Source: Streptomyces sp. NRRL F-6492 (lineage in GTDB: Bacteria > Actinomycetota > Actinomycetes > Streptomycetales > Streptomycetaceae). Taken from it: a stretch of DNA of 64,000 bases. The first letter of the stretch is position 1, and each line of letters begins with the position of its first letter. Of the stretch, positions 9,151-19,021 are shown piece by piece. The position numbers and the translations under genes are program-made. The notes under the pieces were generated by a model. The model saw only the letters and a program-made list of their open reading frames with translations. It was not told the origin of the DNA and made no database searches. The DNA lies in the NCBI RefSeq assembly GCF_001280125.1, contig NZ_LGEG01000001.1, positions 62,001-126,000 on the forward strand, given 5' to 3'.

Positions 9151-9270
9151 GGTCACCCGGGCGGCGACCGACGCGAGACGCCCGGCCGACGGCGTCCCGC
9201 CCCGCCGGCGCCCGGCCCACGGCGGCCGGAGGCGCGCGGCGGAAGGCCTTCGGCGGTCCCCGGGGACCAT

Positions 9271-9276
9271 TAGGGT
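9271..9276 (+). promoter_or_regulatory. candidate -10 element giving a leaderless pheA transcript
   Basis: TAGGGT fits the Streptomyces -10 consensus TANNNT. It ends 6 bases before the pheA ATG, so transcription would begin at or next to the start codon. No Shine-Dalgarno is present, which agrees with leaderless initiation. Confidence 0.5.
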
Positions 9277-9282
9277 GACGGT

Positions 9283-10218
9283 ATGTCCGCCACCCGGTAC
9301 ACCTATCTCGGCCCCGAAGGCACCTTCACCGAAGCGGCGCTGCGCACGCTGCCCGAGGCCGCGACACGGGAGCTCGTCCCCATGGTCTCGGTCCCGGCCG
9401 CCCTCGACGCCGTACGGAACGGGGAGGCCGCCGCCGCGCTCGTCCCGATCGAGAACTCGGTCGAGGGCGGGGTGACCGCGACCCTGGACGAACTGGCCTC
9501 CGGCGAGCCGCTGGTGATCTACCGCGAGGTGCTCCTCCCGATCGCCTTCGCGCTCCTCGTCCGGCCCGGGACCAAGCTCTCGGAGATCAAGACGGTCACG
9601 GGCCACCCGGTGGCGCAGCCGCAGGTCCGGAACTGGCTGCGGAAGCACCTGCCCGACGCGGTGTGGGAGTCGGCCGCGTCGAACGCGGACGGGGCCCGGC
9701 TGGTGCGGGAGGGCCGCTTCGACGCCGCCTTCGCGGGGGAGTTCGCGGCGGCGACGTACGGGCTGGAAGCGCTCGTCACCGAGATCCACGACGCGGAGAA
9801 CGCCGAGACGCGGTTCGTGCTCGTGGGACGGCCGGCCCGGCCCGCGGCCCCGACGGGCGCGGACAAGACCTCGGTGGTGCTGTGGCTGGGTGACGATCAT
9901 CCGGGTGCCCTCCTCGAACTGCTCCAGGAATTCGCGGTGCGCGGGGTGAACCTGATGCTGATTCAGTCCCGTCCCACGGGGGCGGGGATCGGGAACTACT
10001 GCTTCGCCGTGGACGCCGAGGGCCATGTCGCGGACCGGCGGGTGGGCGAGGCGCTGATGGGTCTCAAGCGGATGTGCCCCAAGGTGCGGTTCCTCGGCTC
10101 GTATCCGCGGGCGGGTGTCGCGGTCGAGGACGTGCGGGCGCTGCGGCGCGGCACCTCGGACGAGGAGTTCATGGCGGCCTCCGACTGGCTGGCGAGGGCC
10201 CAGGACGGTCGGGCCTGA
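9283..10218 (+). CDS. pheA: prephenate dehydratase
   Basis: This 311-residue enzyme converts prephenate to phenylpyruvate in phenylalanine synthesis. The catalytic PDT domain spans about 1-185 (YLGPEGTFTEAAL near the N-terminus, then IENSVEGGV) and an ACT domain spans about 195-280, the usual site of phenylalanine feedback. The allosteric ESRP motif appears as QSRP (about 228-231). It is monofunctional, with no chorismate mutase domain. It is followed by a 485-base intergenic region containing DnaA-box-like motifs. Confidence 0.95.
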   Translation: MSATRYTYLGPEGTFTEAALRTLPEAATRELVPMVSVPAALDAVRNGEAAAALVPIENSVEGGVTATLDELASGEPLVIYREVLLPIAFALLVRPGTKLSEIKTVTGHPVAQPQVRNWLRKHLPDAVWESAASNADGARLVREGRFDAAFAGEFAAATYGLEALVTEIHDAENAETRFVLVGRPARPAAPTGADKTSVVLWLGDDHPGALLELLQEFAVRGVNLMLIQSRPTGAGIGNYCFAVDAEGHVADRRVGEALMGLKRMCPKVRFLGSYPRAGVAVEDVRALRRGTSDEEFMAASDWLARAQDGRA

Positions 10219-10255
10219 TCCGAGAATGACGGATCGCGTCCCGGGGCGTGCGCGG

Positions 10256-10592
10256 TCGTCCACAGGTACGAACCACTAGTCCTACCTGCATACTTTTCAG
10301 TTACCCACAGAGGTTATCCACAGGCATTCCACTCAACCTGGGGACAAGTCGACACCGCCCTCCGGCGAGGTCGACAAATCACCCTGGTCGCTCCCGACCC
10401 CGGGAACGTCATCCACAGCGTTCCGCCTGCCTCGCCGTCAGCATCCCCCGGCAGACCCACTCTTCAGGGTGAGTGATTCCCACCCGAATGAGCGTCTCGT
10501 TGCTGTTTGATCACCGATTTCCCAGGCGTGGGACACAAAAGGCCTGCGACCCTTTCCGTAGTCCACAGATCTTTCGCACAGCCTGTGGATAA
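10256..10592. promoter_or_regulatory. cluster of DnaA-box-like 9-mers in the pheA-serS intergenic region
   Basis: The 485-base pheA-serS gap holds no credible gene but six 9-mers related to the DnaA box TTATCCACA. On the plus strand they are TCGTCCACA (10256), TTACCCACA (10301), TTATCCACA (10314, perfect), TCATCCACA (10409) and TAGTCCACA (10559). On the minus strand there is TTATCCACA (10584-10592, perfect). The stretch is AT-richer than its surroundings. Extra-oriC DnaA-box clusters are known in Streptomyces and can titrate DnaA; that role here is inference. Confidence 0.65.
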
Positions 10593-10691
10593 CTAAACGC
10601 GTTTGCCGACGTGCGGCATTTCCAAAAGTGGCAATTCGGATGAAACGGCACACGCCCTCTTATCCGGTGGGGTCGCGTGAACGCGCACCGG

Positions 10692-10697
10692 TAGCCT
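10692..10697 (+). promoter_or_regulatory. candidate -10 element giving a leaderless serS transcript
   Basis: TAGCCT ends exactly 6 bases before the serS GTG, the same geometry as upstream of pheA. No ribosome binding site is visible. The spacing predicts a start of transcription at the GTG. Confidence 0.5.
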
Positions 10698-10703
10698 GGT
10701 GGG

Positions 10704-11993
10704 GTGATTGACCTTCGCCTGCTCCGTGAGGACCCCGACCGTGTTCGCGCCTCCCAGCGCGCCCGTGGAGAGGACGTCTCCCTCGTCGACGCCCTGCTCT
10801 CCGCCGATGAGCGGCGCAGGTCGTCCGGCGTCCGCTTCGACGAGCTCCGATCCGAGCAGAAGGCGCTCGGCAAGCTGATCCCCAGGGCCACCCCGGAGGA
10901 GCGCGCCGAGCTCCTGCAGAAGGCCGAGCAGCTCAAGACCGACGTCAAGGCCGCCGAGGCCGAGCAGAACGAGGCCGACGAGACGGCCAAGCGCCTGCTG
11001 CTCCAGCTCGGGAACATCGTCCACACGGACGTCCCGGTCGGCGGCGAGGAGGACTTCGTCGTCCTGGAGACGCACGGCACCATCCGCGACTTCGCGGCCG
11101 AGGGCTTCGAGCCCAAGGACCACCTGGAGCTGGGCGAGGCGCTCGGCGCCATCGACGTGGAGCGGGGCGCCAAGGTCTCCGGTTCGCGCTTCTACTACCT
11201 GACCGGCGTCGGCGCCCTCCTGGAGCTGGCCCTGGTCAACGCGGCGATCGCCCAGGCCACCGAGGCCGGTTTCATCCCCATGCTGACCCCCGCGCTCGTC
11301 CGCCCGCGCGCCATGGAGGGCACCGGCTTCCTCGGCCAGGCCGCGGAGAACGTGTACCACCTGGAGAAGGACGACTACTACCTCGTCGGCACCTCCGAGG
11401 TCCCCCTCGCCGCGTACCACATGGACGAGATCATCGACGCCGACAAGCTGCCGCTGCGGTACGCGGGCTTCTCGCCCTGCTTCCGCCGCGAGGCCGGCAC
11501 CTACGGCAAGGACACCCGCGGCATCTTCCGCGTCCACCAGTTCGACAAGGTCGAGATGTTCTCGTACGTCGCGCCCGAGGAAGCGGAGAACGAGCACAAG
11601 CGCCTCCTGGACTGGGAGAAGCAGTGGCTGACCGGCCTGGAGCTGCCGTTCCAGGTCATCGACGTCGCCACCGGTGACCTCGGCTCCTCCGCCTCCCGCA
11701 AGTTCGACTGCGAGGCGTGGATCCCGACGCAGGGCAAGTACCGCGAGCTGACCTCGGCCTCGAACTGCGACAGCTTCCAGGCCCGTCGCCTCTCCGTCCG
11801 CATGCGCGACGAGCAGGGCGGCAAGAAGACGGTGCAGCCGCTGGCCACCCTGAACGGCACGCTGTGCGCCGTACCGCGCACGATCGTGGCGATCCTGGAG
11901 AACCACCAGCTGGCCGACGGTTCGGTGCGGGTGCCCGAGGTGCTCCGGCCGTACCTCGGCGGTCGTGAGGTCCTGGAGCCGATCGCCAAGTGA
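10704..11993 (+). CDS. serS: serine--tRNA ligase
   Basis: The 429-residue class II synthetase charges tRNA-Ser (and tRNA-Sec where present). Residues 1-110 form the long antiparallel coiled-coil arm that reads the tRNA variable loop. The catalytic core holds motif 2 ([19 protein letters not shown], about 256-274) and motif 3 ([18 protein letters not shown]). The sequence reads intact and of normal length. The stop overlaps the following GTG start, so the next gene is probably co-transcribed. Confidence 0.97.
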   Translation: MIDLRLLREDPDRVRASQRARGEDVSLVDALLSADERRRSSGVRFDELRSEQKALGKLIPRATPEERAELLQKAEQLKTDVKAAEAEQNEADETAKRLLLQLGNIVHTDVPVGGEEDFVVLETHGTIRDFAAEGFEPKDHLELGEALGAIDVERGAKVSGSRFYYLTGVGALLELALVNAAIAQATEAGFIPMLTPALVRPRAMEGTGFLGQAAENVYHLEKDDYYLVGTSEVPLAAYHMDEIIDADKLPLRYAGFSPCFRREAGTYGKDTRGIFRVHQFDKVEMFSYVAPEEAENEHKRLLDWEKQWLTGLELPFQVIDVATGDLGSSASRKFDCEAWIPTQGKYRELTSASNCDSFQARRLSVRMRDEQGGKKTVQPLATLNGTLCAVPRTIVAILENHQLADGSVRVPEVLRPYLGGREVLEPIAK

Positions 11994-12796
11994 GCCCCTT
12001 CCCCTACCGCCTGGTCGCGACGGACCTCGACGGGACGCTGCTGCGGTCCGACGAGTCCGTCTCGGCCCGTACGCGGGACGCGCTCGCCGCCGCGACGGCG
12101 GCGGGCGCCGCCCACATCGTGGTCACCGGCCGGGCGGTGCCCTGGACCCGGCACATCCTCGACGACCTCGGCTACGACGGGATCGCGGTGTGCGGGCAGG
12201 GCGCGCAGGTCTACCACGCCGGTGAGCACCGGCTGCTGACCTCGCTGACCCTGGACCGGCAGCTCGCCGGGCTCGCCCTCTCGAAGATCGAGGCCGAGGT
12301 GGGCCCGCTGGCCCTCGCCGCGAGCCGCGACGGCCTGGAGGGCGAGGTCCTGATGGGCCCCGGCTACCGGGTCCACGAGGGTCCGCTGCCGTACGTGCCG
12401 TACGAGGACCCGTCGGAGCTGTGGTCGGCGCCGCTGACCAAGCTGTACATCCAGCACCCGGCGCTGACCGACGACGAGCTGACCCGGGCCGCCCGCGCCA
12501 CGGTCGGCGGGCTCGTGGACATCGTCATGGCGGGGCCCGGCATCGTGGAGATCCTCCCGCTCGGCCTCAGCAAGGCGACGGGCCTCTCGCTCGCCGCGCG
12601 CCGGCTGGGCGTGAAGGCGGCGGAGACGATCGCCTTCGGCGACATGCCCAACGACATCCCGATGTTCGGCTGGGCGGCCCACGGCGTGGCCATGGGCAAC
12701 GCGCACGCGGAGCTGCGGGCGGTGGCCGACGAGGTGACCGCCTCGAACGAGGAGGACGGCATCGCGGTCGTCCTGGAACGCCTGCTGGCCGCCTGA
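11990..12796 (+). CDS. Cof-type HAD-superfamily phosphatase
   Basis: This 268-residue hydrolase has HAD motif I in [13 protein letters not shown] (about 8-20), a C2-type cap and motif IV in [12 protein letters not shown] (about 213-224), typical of Cof/YbiV phosphatases acting on phosphosugars or cofactors. The exact substrate cannot be read from sequence. It starts with GTG overlapping the serS TGA by four bases. A second paralogue of the same type begins at the right end of the window. Confidence 0.88.
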   Translation: MSPFPYRLVATDLDGTLLRSDESVSARTRDALAAATAAGAAHIVVTGRAVPWTRHILDDLGYDGIAVCGQGAQVYHAGEHRLLTSLTLDRQLAGLALSKIEAEVGPLALAASRDGLEGEVLMGPGYRVHEGPLPYVPYEDPSELWSAPLTKLYIQHPALTDDELTRAARATVGGLVDIVMAGPGIVEILPLGLSKATGLSLAARRLGVKAAETIAFGDMPNDIPMFGWAAHGVAMGNAHAELRAVADEVTASNEEDGIAVVLERLLAA

Positions 12797-12816
12797 GCGG
12801 CGCCGGGGAGAGAAGG

Positions 12817-12860
12817 GCGGCCCGCGTGGACCGCGGTCCGCGCGCTCGAAGCGGCCGCCC
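12817..12860 (+). terminator. hairpin after the serS operon
   Basis: GGGCGGCC (12817-12824) can pair perfectly with GGCCGCCC (12853-12860) across a GC-rich loop that itself can fold. It lies between convergent genes. Confidence 0.55.
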
Positions 12861-12896
12861 TCCTCCTTCGGGAGATCCCCCGTGTCCCCCGTACGC

Positions 12897-13586
12897 CTAG
12901 TGTGCGCCGGGTGGCCGTCCGTGTGCGACTGGTTTTCCGCGGGTCAGCGGGTGGCAGGCGAGGCCGACGGCCAGGGCGACCGCGTGGCCCAGATCGGTGT
13001 ACGTGCGGGCGGTGACGAGCGGGACGGCGAAGAACGCGGTCACGCCCACGAGGTAGAGCCGGCGCCAGGGGCGGGCGAGCCGGTGGGCGAGGACGCCCGC
13101 CGAGGCGGCGAGCCCGTAGCTGACCCCGATGTCGACGACGTGCGCCATGCTGCGCGGCACGTCGTGGAGGCGGATGGCCGCCAGGACCACCTGTTGGCTG
13201 ACGAGCGTCGCCGTGACGTGCGCGGCGGCGACGGCGACGAGCCACTTCGCGGTGCCGAGCCAGCGCTCCACGGGCGCGTGCAGGAGCTCGAAGAGCGCCG
13301 CGTACAGCACGATGCCGGACGGGTCCTCGATCCAGAACGCGCTGCCGAGCAGGGCCCGCACCGGATGGTGCGCGAGCTGGTGGAGGTTGCTGCTGTTGCG
13401 GTGGAGGAAGTAGTCCTCCAGGCCGGCGGGGGCGAGCGCGATGACGAGGCTGGTGAGCGCGATGATCGCCAGCCACGCGTGCGTACCGGGTGACGAACGC
13501 ACCCACGACCTGATCGGCCGGGACGGTTCGCCACCCGGAGAGGTTCCGCTCGGCGCCTTCTCGCCCGGCGCCCTTTCGCTCGGCAC
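12897..13586 (-). CDS. rhomboid-like membrane protein
   Basis: The 229-residue protein has about six hydrophobic helices after a polar N-terminus (residues 1-35). A GVSYG segment and a later LGHAVALAVG segment resemble the Ser and His sites of rhomboid proteases, so a serine protease dyad is possible but not certain. Many actinobacteria carry such rhomboid-like proteins without tested activity. The gene is convergent with serS-HAD and lies upstream of nothing obviously linked. The start could be any of several near 13586. Confidence 0.6.
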   Translation of the reverse strand: MPSERAPGEKAPSGTSPGGEPSRPIRSWVRSSPGTHAWLAIIALTSLVIALAPAGLEDYFLHRNSSNLHQLAHHPVRALLGSAFWIEDPSGIVLYAALFELLHAPVERWLGTAKWLVAVAAAHVTATLVSQQVVLAAIRLHDVPRSMAHVVDIGVSYGLAASAGVLAHRLARPWRRLYLVGVTAFFAVPLVTARTYTDLGHAVALAVGLACHPLTRGKPVAHGRPPGAH

Positions 13587-13650
13587 CTTCAGTGCCTATC
13601 ACCCGGACCTGTGCGATTCCGGAAGAAACCTCCGGGCACCGGGAGGAACC

Positions 13651-15054
13651 TCAGAAATTGATCATGTGGCCGGCGACCCCGTGGATCGCCTCCTTCACGG
13701 CCTCGCCCAGGGTCGGGTGGGCGTGGACGTTCCGGGCGACCTCGTGGACCGTGAGGTCCCACTGCTGGGCCAGGGTCAGCTCGGGCAGCAGCTCGGTGAC
13801 GTCCGGGCCGATCAGGTGGGCGCCGATGATCTCGCCGTACTTCGCGTCCGCGACGATCTTGACGAAGCCGCCGGCGTCGCCGAGGCCGTGCGCCTTGCCG
13901 TTCGCGGTGAAGGGGAACTTCGCGACCTTGACGTCGAAGCCCTTCTCGCGCGCCTGCTTCTCGGTCCAGCCGAAGCTGGCGATCTGCGGCTGGCAGAAGG
14001 TGGCGCGCGGGATCATCTGGTAGTCGAGCTCCATCGTCTCGGCGTCCGCGATGGTCTCGGAGGCGATGACGCCCATGGCCTCGGCGGTGTGCGCGAGCAT
14101 CAGCTTCGCGGTGACGTCGCCGATGGCGTAGATGTGCGGCACGGAGGTGCGGCAGCGGCCGTCGACGTCGATCGCGCCGCGCTCGGTCAGGGCGACACCG
14201 GTGTTCTCCAGGCCGAAGCCGGTGACGTTCGGGGCGAAGCCGATCGCCTGGAGGACCTTGTCGGCCTCCAGGACCTTCTGGGAGCCGTCCTTGGCGGTGA
14301 CGGTGACGCGGACCTGCGGGCCGGACTCGTCGATGGACTCGACGCGGGTCGAGGTCAGGACGTCGATGCCGAGCTTGCGGTACTGCTTCGCCAGCTCCTT
14401 GGAGACGTCCTCGTCCTCCAGCGGGGCGACGCGGTCGAGGAACTCGACGATCGTGACCTTGGTGCCGTAGTTGTTCAGGACGTACGCGAACTCGATGCCG
14501 ATCGCGCCGGCGCCGGCGATGACGATCGACTTCGGGGCGTCCTCGGCGAGGATCTGCTCCTCGTACGTCACCACGCGGTCGGTGCGGGACGTGCCCGGCA
14601 GCAGGCGCGGGGTGGCGCCGGTGGCGATGACGCAGTTGTCGAAGGCGATCGTCTCCGAGGTGCCGTCGGACTTGGCCACCTGGAGGGTGTTCGCGTCGAG
14701 GAAGGTGCCCCGGCCGTCGAACTCGGTGATCCCGTTCTTCTTCATCAGGTAGTGGACGCCCTTGACGCGGCCGTCCGCGACCGTACGGCTGCGGCGGAAC
14801 GCCTCCGTGTAGTCGAAGGAGACGGTGCCGTCGACCTTGATGCCGAAGGTCTTCGCCTCGTGGTGGAAGATGTGGGCGAGTTCGGCGTTGCGCAGCAGCG
14901 CCTTGGTGGGGATGCAGCCGACGTTCAGACAGACGCCGCCCCAGTACTTCTCCTCGACGACCGCGACCCGCTTGCCCAGCTGGGCGGCGCGGATGGCGGC
15001 GACGTAACCGCCCGGGCCGGCTCCGAGTACGACGACGTCGAAGCGGTCTGACAT
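13651..15054 (-). CDS. lpdA: dihydrolipoyl dehydrogenase (E3)
   Basis: This 467-residue flavoprotein reoxidises dihydrolipoyl groups of the 2-oxoacid dehydrogenase complexes. FAD-binding [10 protein letters not shown] lies at about 11-20, the redox-active disulfide is in CLNVGC (about 42-47), the NAD site is in [14 protein letters not shown], and the C-terminal catalytic His/Glu pair is in [13 protein letters not shown]. The ATG at 15054 follows GGGAG at good spacing; the frame extends further upstream but without homology. The partner E1/E2 genes are not nearby. Confidence 0.95.
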   Translation of the reverse strand: MSDRFDVVVLGAGPGGYVAAIRAAQLGKRVAVVEEKYWGGVCLNVGCIPTKALLRNAELAHIFHHEAKTFGIKVDGTVSFDYTEAFRRSRTVADGRVKGVHYLMKKNGITEFDGRGTFLDANTLQVAKSDGTSETIAFDNCVIATGATPRLLPGTSRTDRVVTYEEQILAEDAPKSIVIAGAGAIGIEFAYVLNNYGTKVTIVEFLDRVAPLEDEDVSKELAKQYRKLGIDVLTSTRVESIDESGPQVRVTVTAKDGSQKVLEADKVLQAIGFAPNVTGFGLENTGVALTERGAIDVDGRCRTSVPHIYAIGDVTAKLMLAHTAEAMGVIASETIADAETMELDYQMIPRATFCQPQIASFGWTEKQAREKGFDVKVAKFPFTANGKAHGLGDAGGFVKIVADAKYGEIIGAHLIGPDVTELLPELTLAQQWDLTVHEVARNVHAHPTLGEAVKEAIHGVAGHMINF

Positions 15055-15130
15055 GACTGACTCCCGAGGGTGATGAGGGTGTGCGGTCCGCGTACGGCCC
15101 CACAGTAGTCCGGAGGACCCGGACGGGTCA

Positions 15131-15151
15131 GTTGTAGGATGACTGGACAAC
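15131..15151. promoter_or_regulatory. candidate promoter and operator of the FadR-type regulator
   Basis: GTTGT and ACAAC form an inverted repeat with a 10-11 base spacer, and the TAGGAT hexamer inside it (15135-15140) is an excellent Streptomyces -10. A repressor on the repeat would block this promoter, so autoregulation by the downstream FadR-type protein is plausible. The -10 overlaps an in-frame ATG at 15139, which argues that the gene starts at 15178. Confidence 0.45.
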
Positions 15152-15177
15152 CGGGCGAATCGAGAGGTCGGAACGGC

Positions 15178-15858
15178 ATGGCACTCAGGGCGGCGGGGCG
15201 GACCTCGCTCGTGGACTCCGCGGTGGAACAGCTCCGCGGTCAGCTCGCGGACGGGGAGTGGGCGGTCGGCGACCGCATCCCCACCGAGCACGAGCTCGCG
15301 CAGCAGCTCGGGGTGGGCCGCAACACCGTCCGCGAGGCCGTCCGGGTCCTGGTCCACGCCGGGCTCCTGGAGTCCCGCCAGGGCAACGGCACCTTCGTCC
15401 GGTCCACCGCGGACCCGGCGGCCGTCCTGCGCGGGGTCCGGCACGCGGGCGCGGCCGACGTGCTCGAACTGCGGGTCGCCCTGGAGGCCGAGGCGGCCCG
15501 GCTCGCCGCCGCCCGGCGCGACACCCACGACCTGCTGCGGTTGCGGGCCGCCCTGGCCACCCTGCGGGAGGAGGGCGACCGGGACGCCGACGCGGACCTC
15601 GCCTTCCACCTGGCGGTCGTCGGCGCGACCCACAACGCCGCCTTCGTGGAGGTGTACCGCTTCTTCTCGGCCCAGGTCCACGAGGTCCTGGTGGAGGCCC
15701 TCGGCGACCGGGAGATGCCGCCGGTCGACATCGACGCCCACGAGGCCCTGGTGGCCGCGGTCGAGGCGGGCGACCCGGAGGCGGCGGAGCGGCAGGCCCG
15801 CGAGCTGCTGCGGGTGCCGATGGAGACGGTGGCGGCGCTGACGGAGGAGACCCGATGA
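15178..15858 (+). CDS. GntR-family (FadR-type) transcriptional regulator
   Basis: The 226-residue regulator has a winged helix-turn-helix at about 14-75 ([21 protein letters not shown]) and a C-terminal all-helical FCD domain (about 90-220) with scattered His/Asp/Asn likely to bind a metal and a carboxylate ligand. Its stop overlaps the ATG of the following MFS gene, so the pair forms an operon in which the regulator may control the transporter. I chose 15178 because GAGGTCGG precedes it and the upstream ATG overlaps the probable -10. Confidence 0.88.
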   Translation: MALRAAGRTSLVDSAVEQLRGQLADGEWAVGDRIPTEHELAQQLGVGRNTVREAVRVLVHAGLLESRQGNGTFVRSTADPAAVLRGVRHAGAADVLELRVALEAEAARLAAARRDTHDLLRLRAALATLREEGDRDADADLAFHLAVVGATHNAAFVEVYRFFSAQVHEVLVEALGDREMPPVDIDAHEALVAAVEAGDPEAAERQARELLRVPMETVAALTEETR

Positions 15859-17201
15859 CCGCCGGAGCGCGTACGGAGGGTTCACCGACGCCCGCGCCCG
15901 CGACCGCGCCCGTGTCTGCCCTCGCGCCCGTGTCTGCCCCCGCGCCCGTGCTTGTCGACGCCGAGGCCGAAGCCGGGACCGGGGTCCGGCTCTCGGCGGC
16001 CGGGGTGGCGGCCCGGCGCGCCCTGCTCGCGCATCCGGCGCTGCTCCTCGTCGGGATCGTGCTGGCCTCGCTCAACATGCGGGCGGCCCTGGCGAGCGTG
16101 GCCCCCCTGGTCGGCGAGATGTCCGCCGCCTTCGGGCTCTCCGCGACGGCGAGTTCGCTCGTCACCTCGGTGCCGGTGCTCTTCCTGGGCGCGGGCGCCG
16201 CGGTGGCGCCGTGGCTGGGACGCCGATTCGGCACCGAGCGCGTGCTGTTCGCGGCGCTCCTCCTGCTCGGCGCCGGCATCCTCGCGCGCGTCCTGCCGTC
16301 CGTGTACGCGCTGTACGGCGGCGGGGTCCTCGTCGGAACGGCGATAGCCCTGCTCAACGTGCTCATGCCGGGCCTGATCAAGCGTGACTTCCCGGACCGG
16401 GCCGCGGCGATGACCTCGGTCTACACGGGCGCGATGATCACGGGCGCCACGGTGGCCGCGGCGGCGGCCGTCCCCCTGGAGAAGGCCCTGGGCGGCGGCT
16501 GGGAGGCCTCCCTCGGCTCCTGGTCGCTGCTCGCCGCGGTGGCGGCGCTCGCCTGGCTGCCCCAGGTGCTGATCACCCGCGGCCGTACGGGCCGTGCGGT
16601 ACGGGCCGTCCCGGCCGGGGGCGCCCGCCCGGTGAACGTCTGGCGCTCGGCGCTCGCCTGGCAGGTCACGCTCTTCATGGGCCTGCAGTCGCTCTGGACG
16701 TACGTGCTGATCGCCTGGATGCCGACGATCCTCGCCGACCACGGGATGGACCGCTCCACCGCCGGCGTGGTCTTCGCCTTCAACAACCTGGTGCAGGTGG
16801 CGGGCGCCTTCGTGGTGCCGCTCCTCGCCGGACGGATGCGGAGCCAGCGCCCGCTGGTCGTGCTCGTCACCACGCTGGTCGCGGCCGGCTACGCCGGTCT
16901 GATGGTGGCGCCGGTGGAGGGCGCCTGGCTCTGGTCGGCGCTCCTCGGCATCGGCCAGGGCGGTGCGGTCGGGCTCGCCCTGACCCTGATCGTGCTGCGC
17001 TCCGGGGACGCGGTGACCGCGGCCGGGCTCTCGGGCATGGCCCAGACGGTCGGCTATCTGCTCGCCGCCGCGGGCCCGCTGGCGGCCGGCGCCCTCCACC
17101 AGGCCACCGGTTCCTGGACCCCGCCGATCTGCGTGGTCCTCGTCGTCTGCGCGACGGCCCTGGCCGTGGGACTCCTCGCGGCCCGGAACCGTACGGTCTG
17201 A
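15855..17201 (+). CDS. MFS transporter, CynX/NimT family
   Basis: This 448-residue protein has an Ala/Pro/Val-rich N-terminal tail with repeated APVSAxAPV (about 18-34), then 12 predicted membrane helices. [17 protein letters not shown] in helix 1 is characteristic of CynX/NimT-type carriers, linked to cyanate, nitroimidazole or organic-anion movement. The substrate is unknown. It is translationally coupled to the FadR-type regulator upstream. Confidence 0.85.
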   Translation: MTAGARTEGSPTPAPATAPVSALAPVSAPAPVLVDAEAEAGTGVRLSAAGVAARRALLAHPALLLVGIVLASLNMRAALASVAPLVGEMSAAFGLSATASSLVTSVPVLFLGAGAAVAPWLGRRFGTERVLFAALLLLGAGILARVLPSVYALYGGGVLVGTAIALLNVLMPGLIKRDFPDRAAAMTSVYTGAMITGATVAAAAAVPLEKALGGGWEASLGSWSLLAAVAALAWLPQVLITRGRTGRAVRAVPAGGARPVNVWRSALAWQVTLFMGLQSLWTYVLIAWMPTILADHGMDRSTAGVVFAFNNLVQVAGAFVVPLLAGRMRSQRPLVVLVTTLVAAGYAGLMVAPVEGAWLWSALLGIGQGGAVGLALTLIVLRSGDAVTAAGLSGMAQTVGYLLAAAGPLAAGALHQATGSWTPPICVVLVVCATALAVGLLAARNRTV

Positions 17202-17253
17202 CGTCCCGGGCCGGGCCGGGGCGGCCGGGGCGGCGACCGGAGTGGCGGGGCGG

Positions 17254-17280
17254 CCCCGGAAGGGCCTCCCGGCTCCGGGG
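17254..17280. terminator. candidate bidirectional hairpin
   Basis: CCCCGGA and TCCGGGG pair around an inner GG/CC stem between the convergent MFS and ABC permease genes. Confidence 0.4.
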
Positions 17281-17326
17281 GCGACGACCCTCGGAGCCGT
17301 ACCGCTTCCGCGTCCGCCCCGCGGGC

Positions 17327-18046
17327 CTACTCCTCGCCCGCCAGGGTCAGCCGGCGGAGCTTCTGGCCGGCGAACCAGGTCGCCGCGACCGTGACCGCCA
17401 CCAGGAGGACCACCGCCGTGGTGAGTCCGACCTCGGAGGTGACCAGGCCGTCGCCGGTGACCCTCTCCGCGAGGGCGAGCGCCCACTGCTGGACGCTCAG
17501 GGTGCGGGCGCCCGCGATCAGGGAGCCGAAGAGGGCCTCCCACACCAGGGCGTAGACCAGGCCGATCACCACGGCGTGCCGGCTGACCGTGCCGAGCAGC
17601 AGGAACAGGGCGCTGTACGTGATGGAGGCCACGAGCGCCGCCACCGTGTACGCCACGGCCACCTGCTGGCCGTTGCCGTTGAGGATGAACCCGGCGATCA
17701 GCGTCGGCACCGCCGAGAAGACCATGGTCACCGCGATCGCGACGATCAGCTTCGTGAAGATGATCGCGGGCCGCTTCACCGGCTTGGACAGCAGGTAGAC
17801 GATCGAGCCGTCGTCGATCTCGGGGCCGATCGCGCCCGTGCCGGCGATCACGCCGATCAGCGGCACCATCGTGGCCAGGGCGAAGCCGCCGAGGACGTCG
17901 GCCGCGACCTGGTCGTCCGCTCCGTTGAACATGCGGACCGCCGCCGAGATGACCAGCAGCATGGCGGGCAGCAGGAAGAGGATCAGGGCCCTGCGGCGGC
18001 CGAGGAGGGCCCGGTAGGTGAGCCGGGCGACTGTGGGGTTGTACAT
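17327..18046 (-). CDS. ABC transporter permease (ABC-2 type)
   Basis: The 239-residue protein has six predicted membrane helices and the GXGAIGPEIDDGSIVYLLSKP region typical of NosY/ABC-2 permeases. It is the last gene of a four-gene operon (ATPase, permease, ATPase, permease) and begins 14 bases after the stop of the second ATPase, its likely partner. Substrate and direction cannot be read from sequence; ABC-2 systems are usually exporters. Confidence 0.85.
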   Translation of the reverse strand: MYNPTVARLTYRALLGRRRALILFLLPAMLLVISAAVRMFNGADDQVAADVLGGFALATMVPLIGVIAGTGAIGPEIDDGSIVYLLSKPVKRPAIIFTKLIVAIAVTMVFSAVPTLIAGFILNGNGQQVAVAYTVAALVASITYSALFLLLGTVSRHAVVIGLVYALVWEALFGSLIAGARTLSVQQWALALAERVTGDGLVTSEVGLTTAVVLLVAVTVAATWFAGQKLRRLTLAGEE

Positions 18047-18060
18047 CGGTCAGGCTCCTT

Positions 18061-18972
18061 TCAGGCCGCTACGAGGTACGAGAAGACCGATTCGAGGGAC
18101 TCGTCCGAGGGCGAGACCGTCAGGAGACGGATCCCCCGCTCGCGCGCGACCTTCGGCAGCAGTTCCGTGAACCGCCCGAAGTCGACCGCCTGGATGCGCA
18201 GTCCGCCGTCCGCGTGGTCGACCTCGATGCCGGCCGTGGACGGGTCGGCGATCAGCGCGGCCGCGAGGGCCCGGTCGTCGCTGGAGCGGACCAGGTAGCG
18301 GTGCGGCCGGTCCGTCATCAGGCGGCGGATCTTGCGGAAGTCGCCGGAGGCCGCGTGCCGTCCGGCCACGATCACCTCGATGTGGGAGGCGAGCTGCTCG
18401 ACCTCCTCCAGGATGTGCGAGGAGAACAGGACCGTGCGGCCGGCCGCGCCCATCCGCCGCAGCAGCTCCATCAACTGCATGCGCTGGCGCGGGTCCATGC
18501 CGTTGAACGGCTCGTCGAGCAGGAGCACGGACGGGTCGTGGACGAGGGCCGAGGCCATCTTCACGCGCTGCCGCATGCCCTTGCTGTACGTGGAGACCTT
18601 GCGGTCCTGCGCGTACTCCATCTCGACCGTGGCCAGGGCCCGCTGGGCCTCCTTGGCGCCGAGGCCCTGGAGTTCGGCGTTGGCCACGACGAACTCGCGG
18701 CCGGTGAGGAAGTCGTACATCGCCTCCCGCTCGGGCACGACGCCGATGTCGCGGTAGACCGACTCGTTCCCCCAGATCGTCCGTCCGTCGAGGGTGACGG
18801 TGCCGGTGGAGGGGTCGAGGAAGCCTCCCATCATGTTGATCAGGGTGGACTTCCCGGCGCCGTTGGGGCCCAGGAGGCCGGTGACGCCGGGGCCCACCGC
18901 CATCGTGACGTCGTTCACGGCCACGACGTTTCCGAACCAGCGGGAGACGTGGTCGATGGAGAGGGTACTCAT
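18061..18972 (-). CDS. ABC transporter ATP-binding protein
   Basis: This 303-residue NatA/CcmA-type ATPase shows Walker A in GPNGAGKST (about 36-44), signature YSKGMRQRVKMA (about 133-144), Walker B in VLLLDEPFNGMD (about 153-164) and a switch His in LFSSHILEE. Residues 220-303 form an extension seen in this subfamily. It pairs with the downstream permease at 17327-18046. Confidence 0.92.
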   Translation of the reverse strand: MSTLSIDHVSRWFGNVVAVNDVTMAVGPGVTGLLGPNGAGKSTLINMMGGFLDPSTGTVTLDGRTIWGNESVYRDIGVVPEREAMYDFLTGREFVVANAELQGLGAKEAQRALATVEMEYAQDRKVSTYSKGMRQRVKMASALVHDPSVLLLDEPFNGMDPRQRMQLMELLRRMGAAGRTVLFSSHILEEVEQLASHIEVIVAGRHAASGDFRKIRRLMTDRPHRYLVRSSDDRALAAALIADPSTAGIEVDHADGGLRIQAVDFGRFTELLPKVARERGIRLLTVSPSDESLESVFSYLVAA

Positions 18973-19021
18973 GGGCGCAGCCCATTCCTTTGAGGGGTGG
19001 CGGCGGGCGACGGGAGGGCGG

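Noticed and set aside
5272..10263. A minus-strand frame of 1,663 codons across the copper operon and pheA
   Set aside because: It is an antisense shadow covering five well-supported plus-strand genes; its composition is low-complexity and without motifs.
10248..10653. Two short open frames in the pheA-serS gap
   Set aside because: They lack ribosome binding sites, codon bias and recognisable sequence, and they cover the DnaA-box cluster.
15139..15177. An earlier ATG for the FadR-type regulator
   Set aside because: It overlaps a strong TAGGAT -10 element; the ATG at 15178 has a ribosome binding site.
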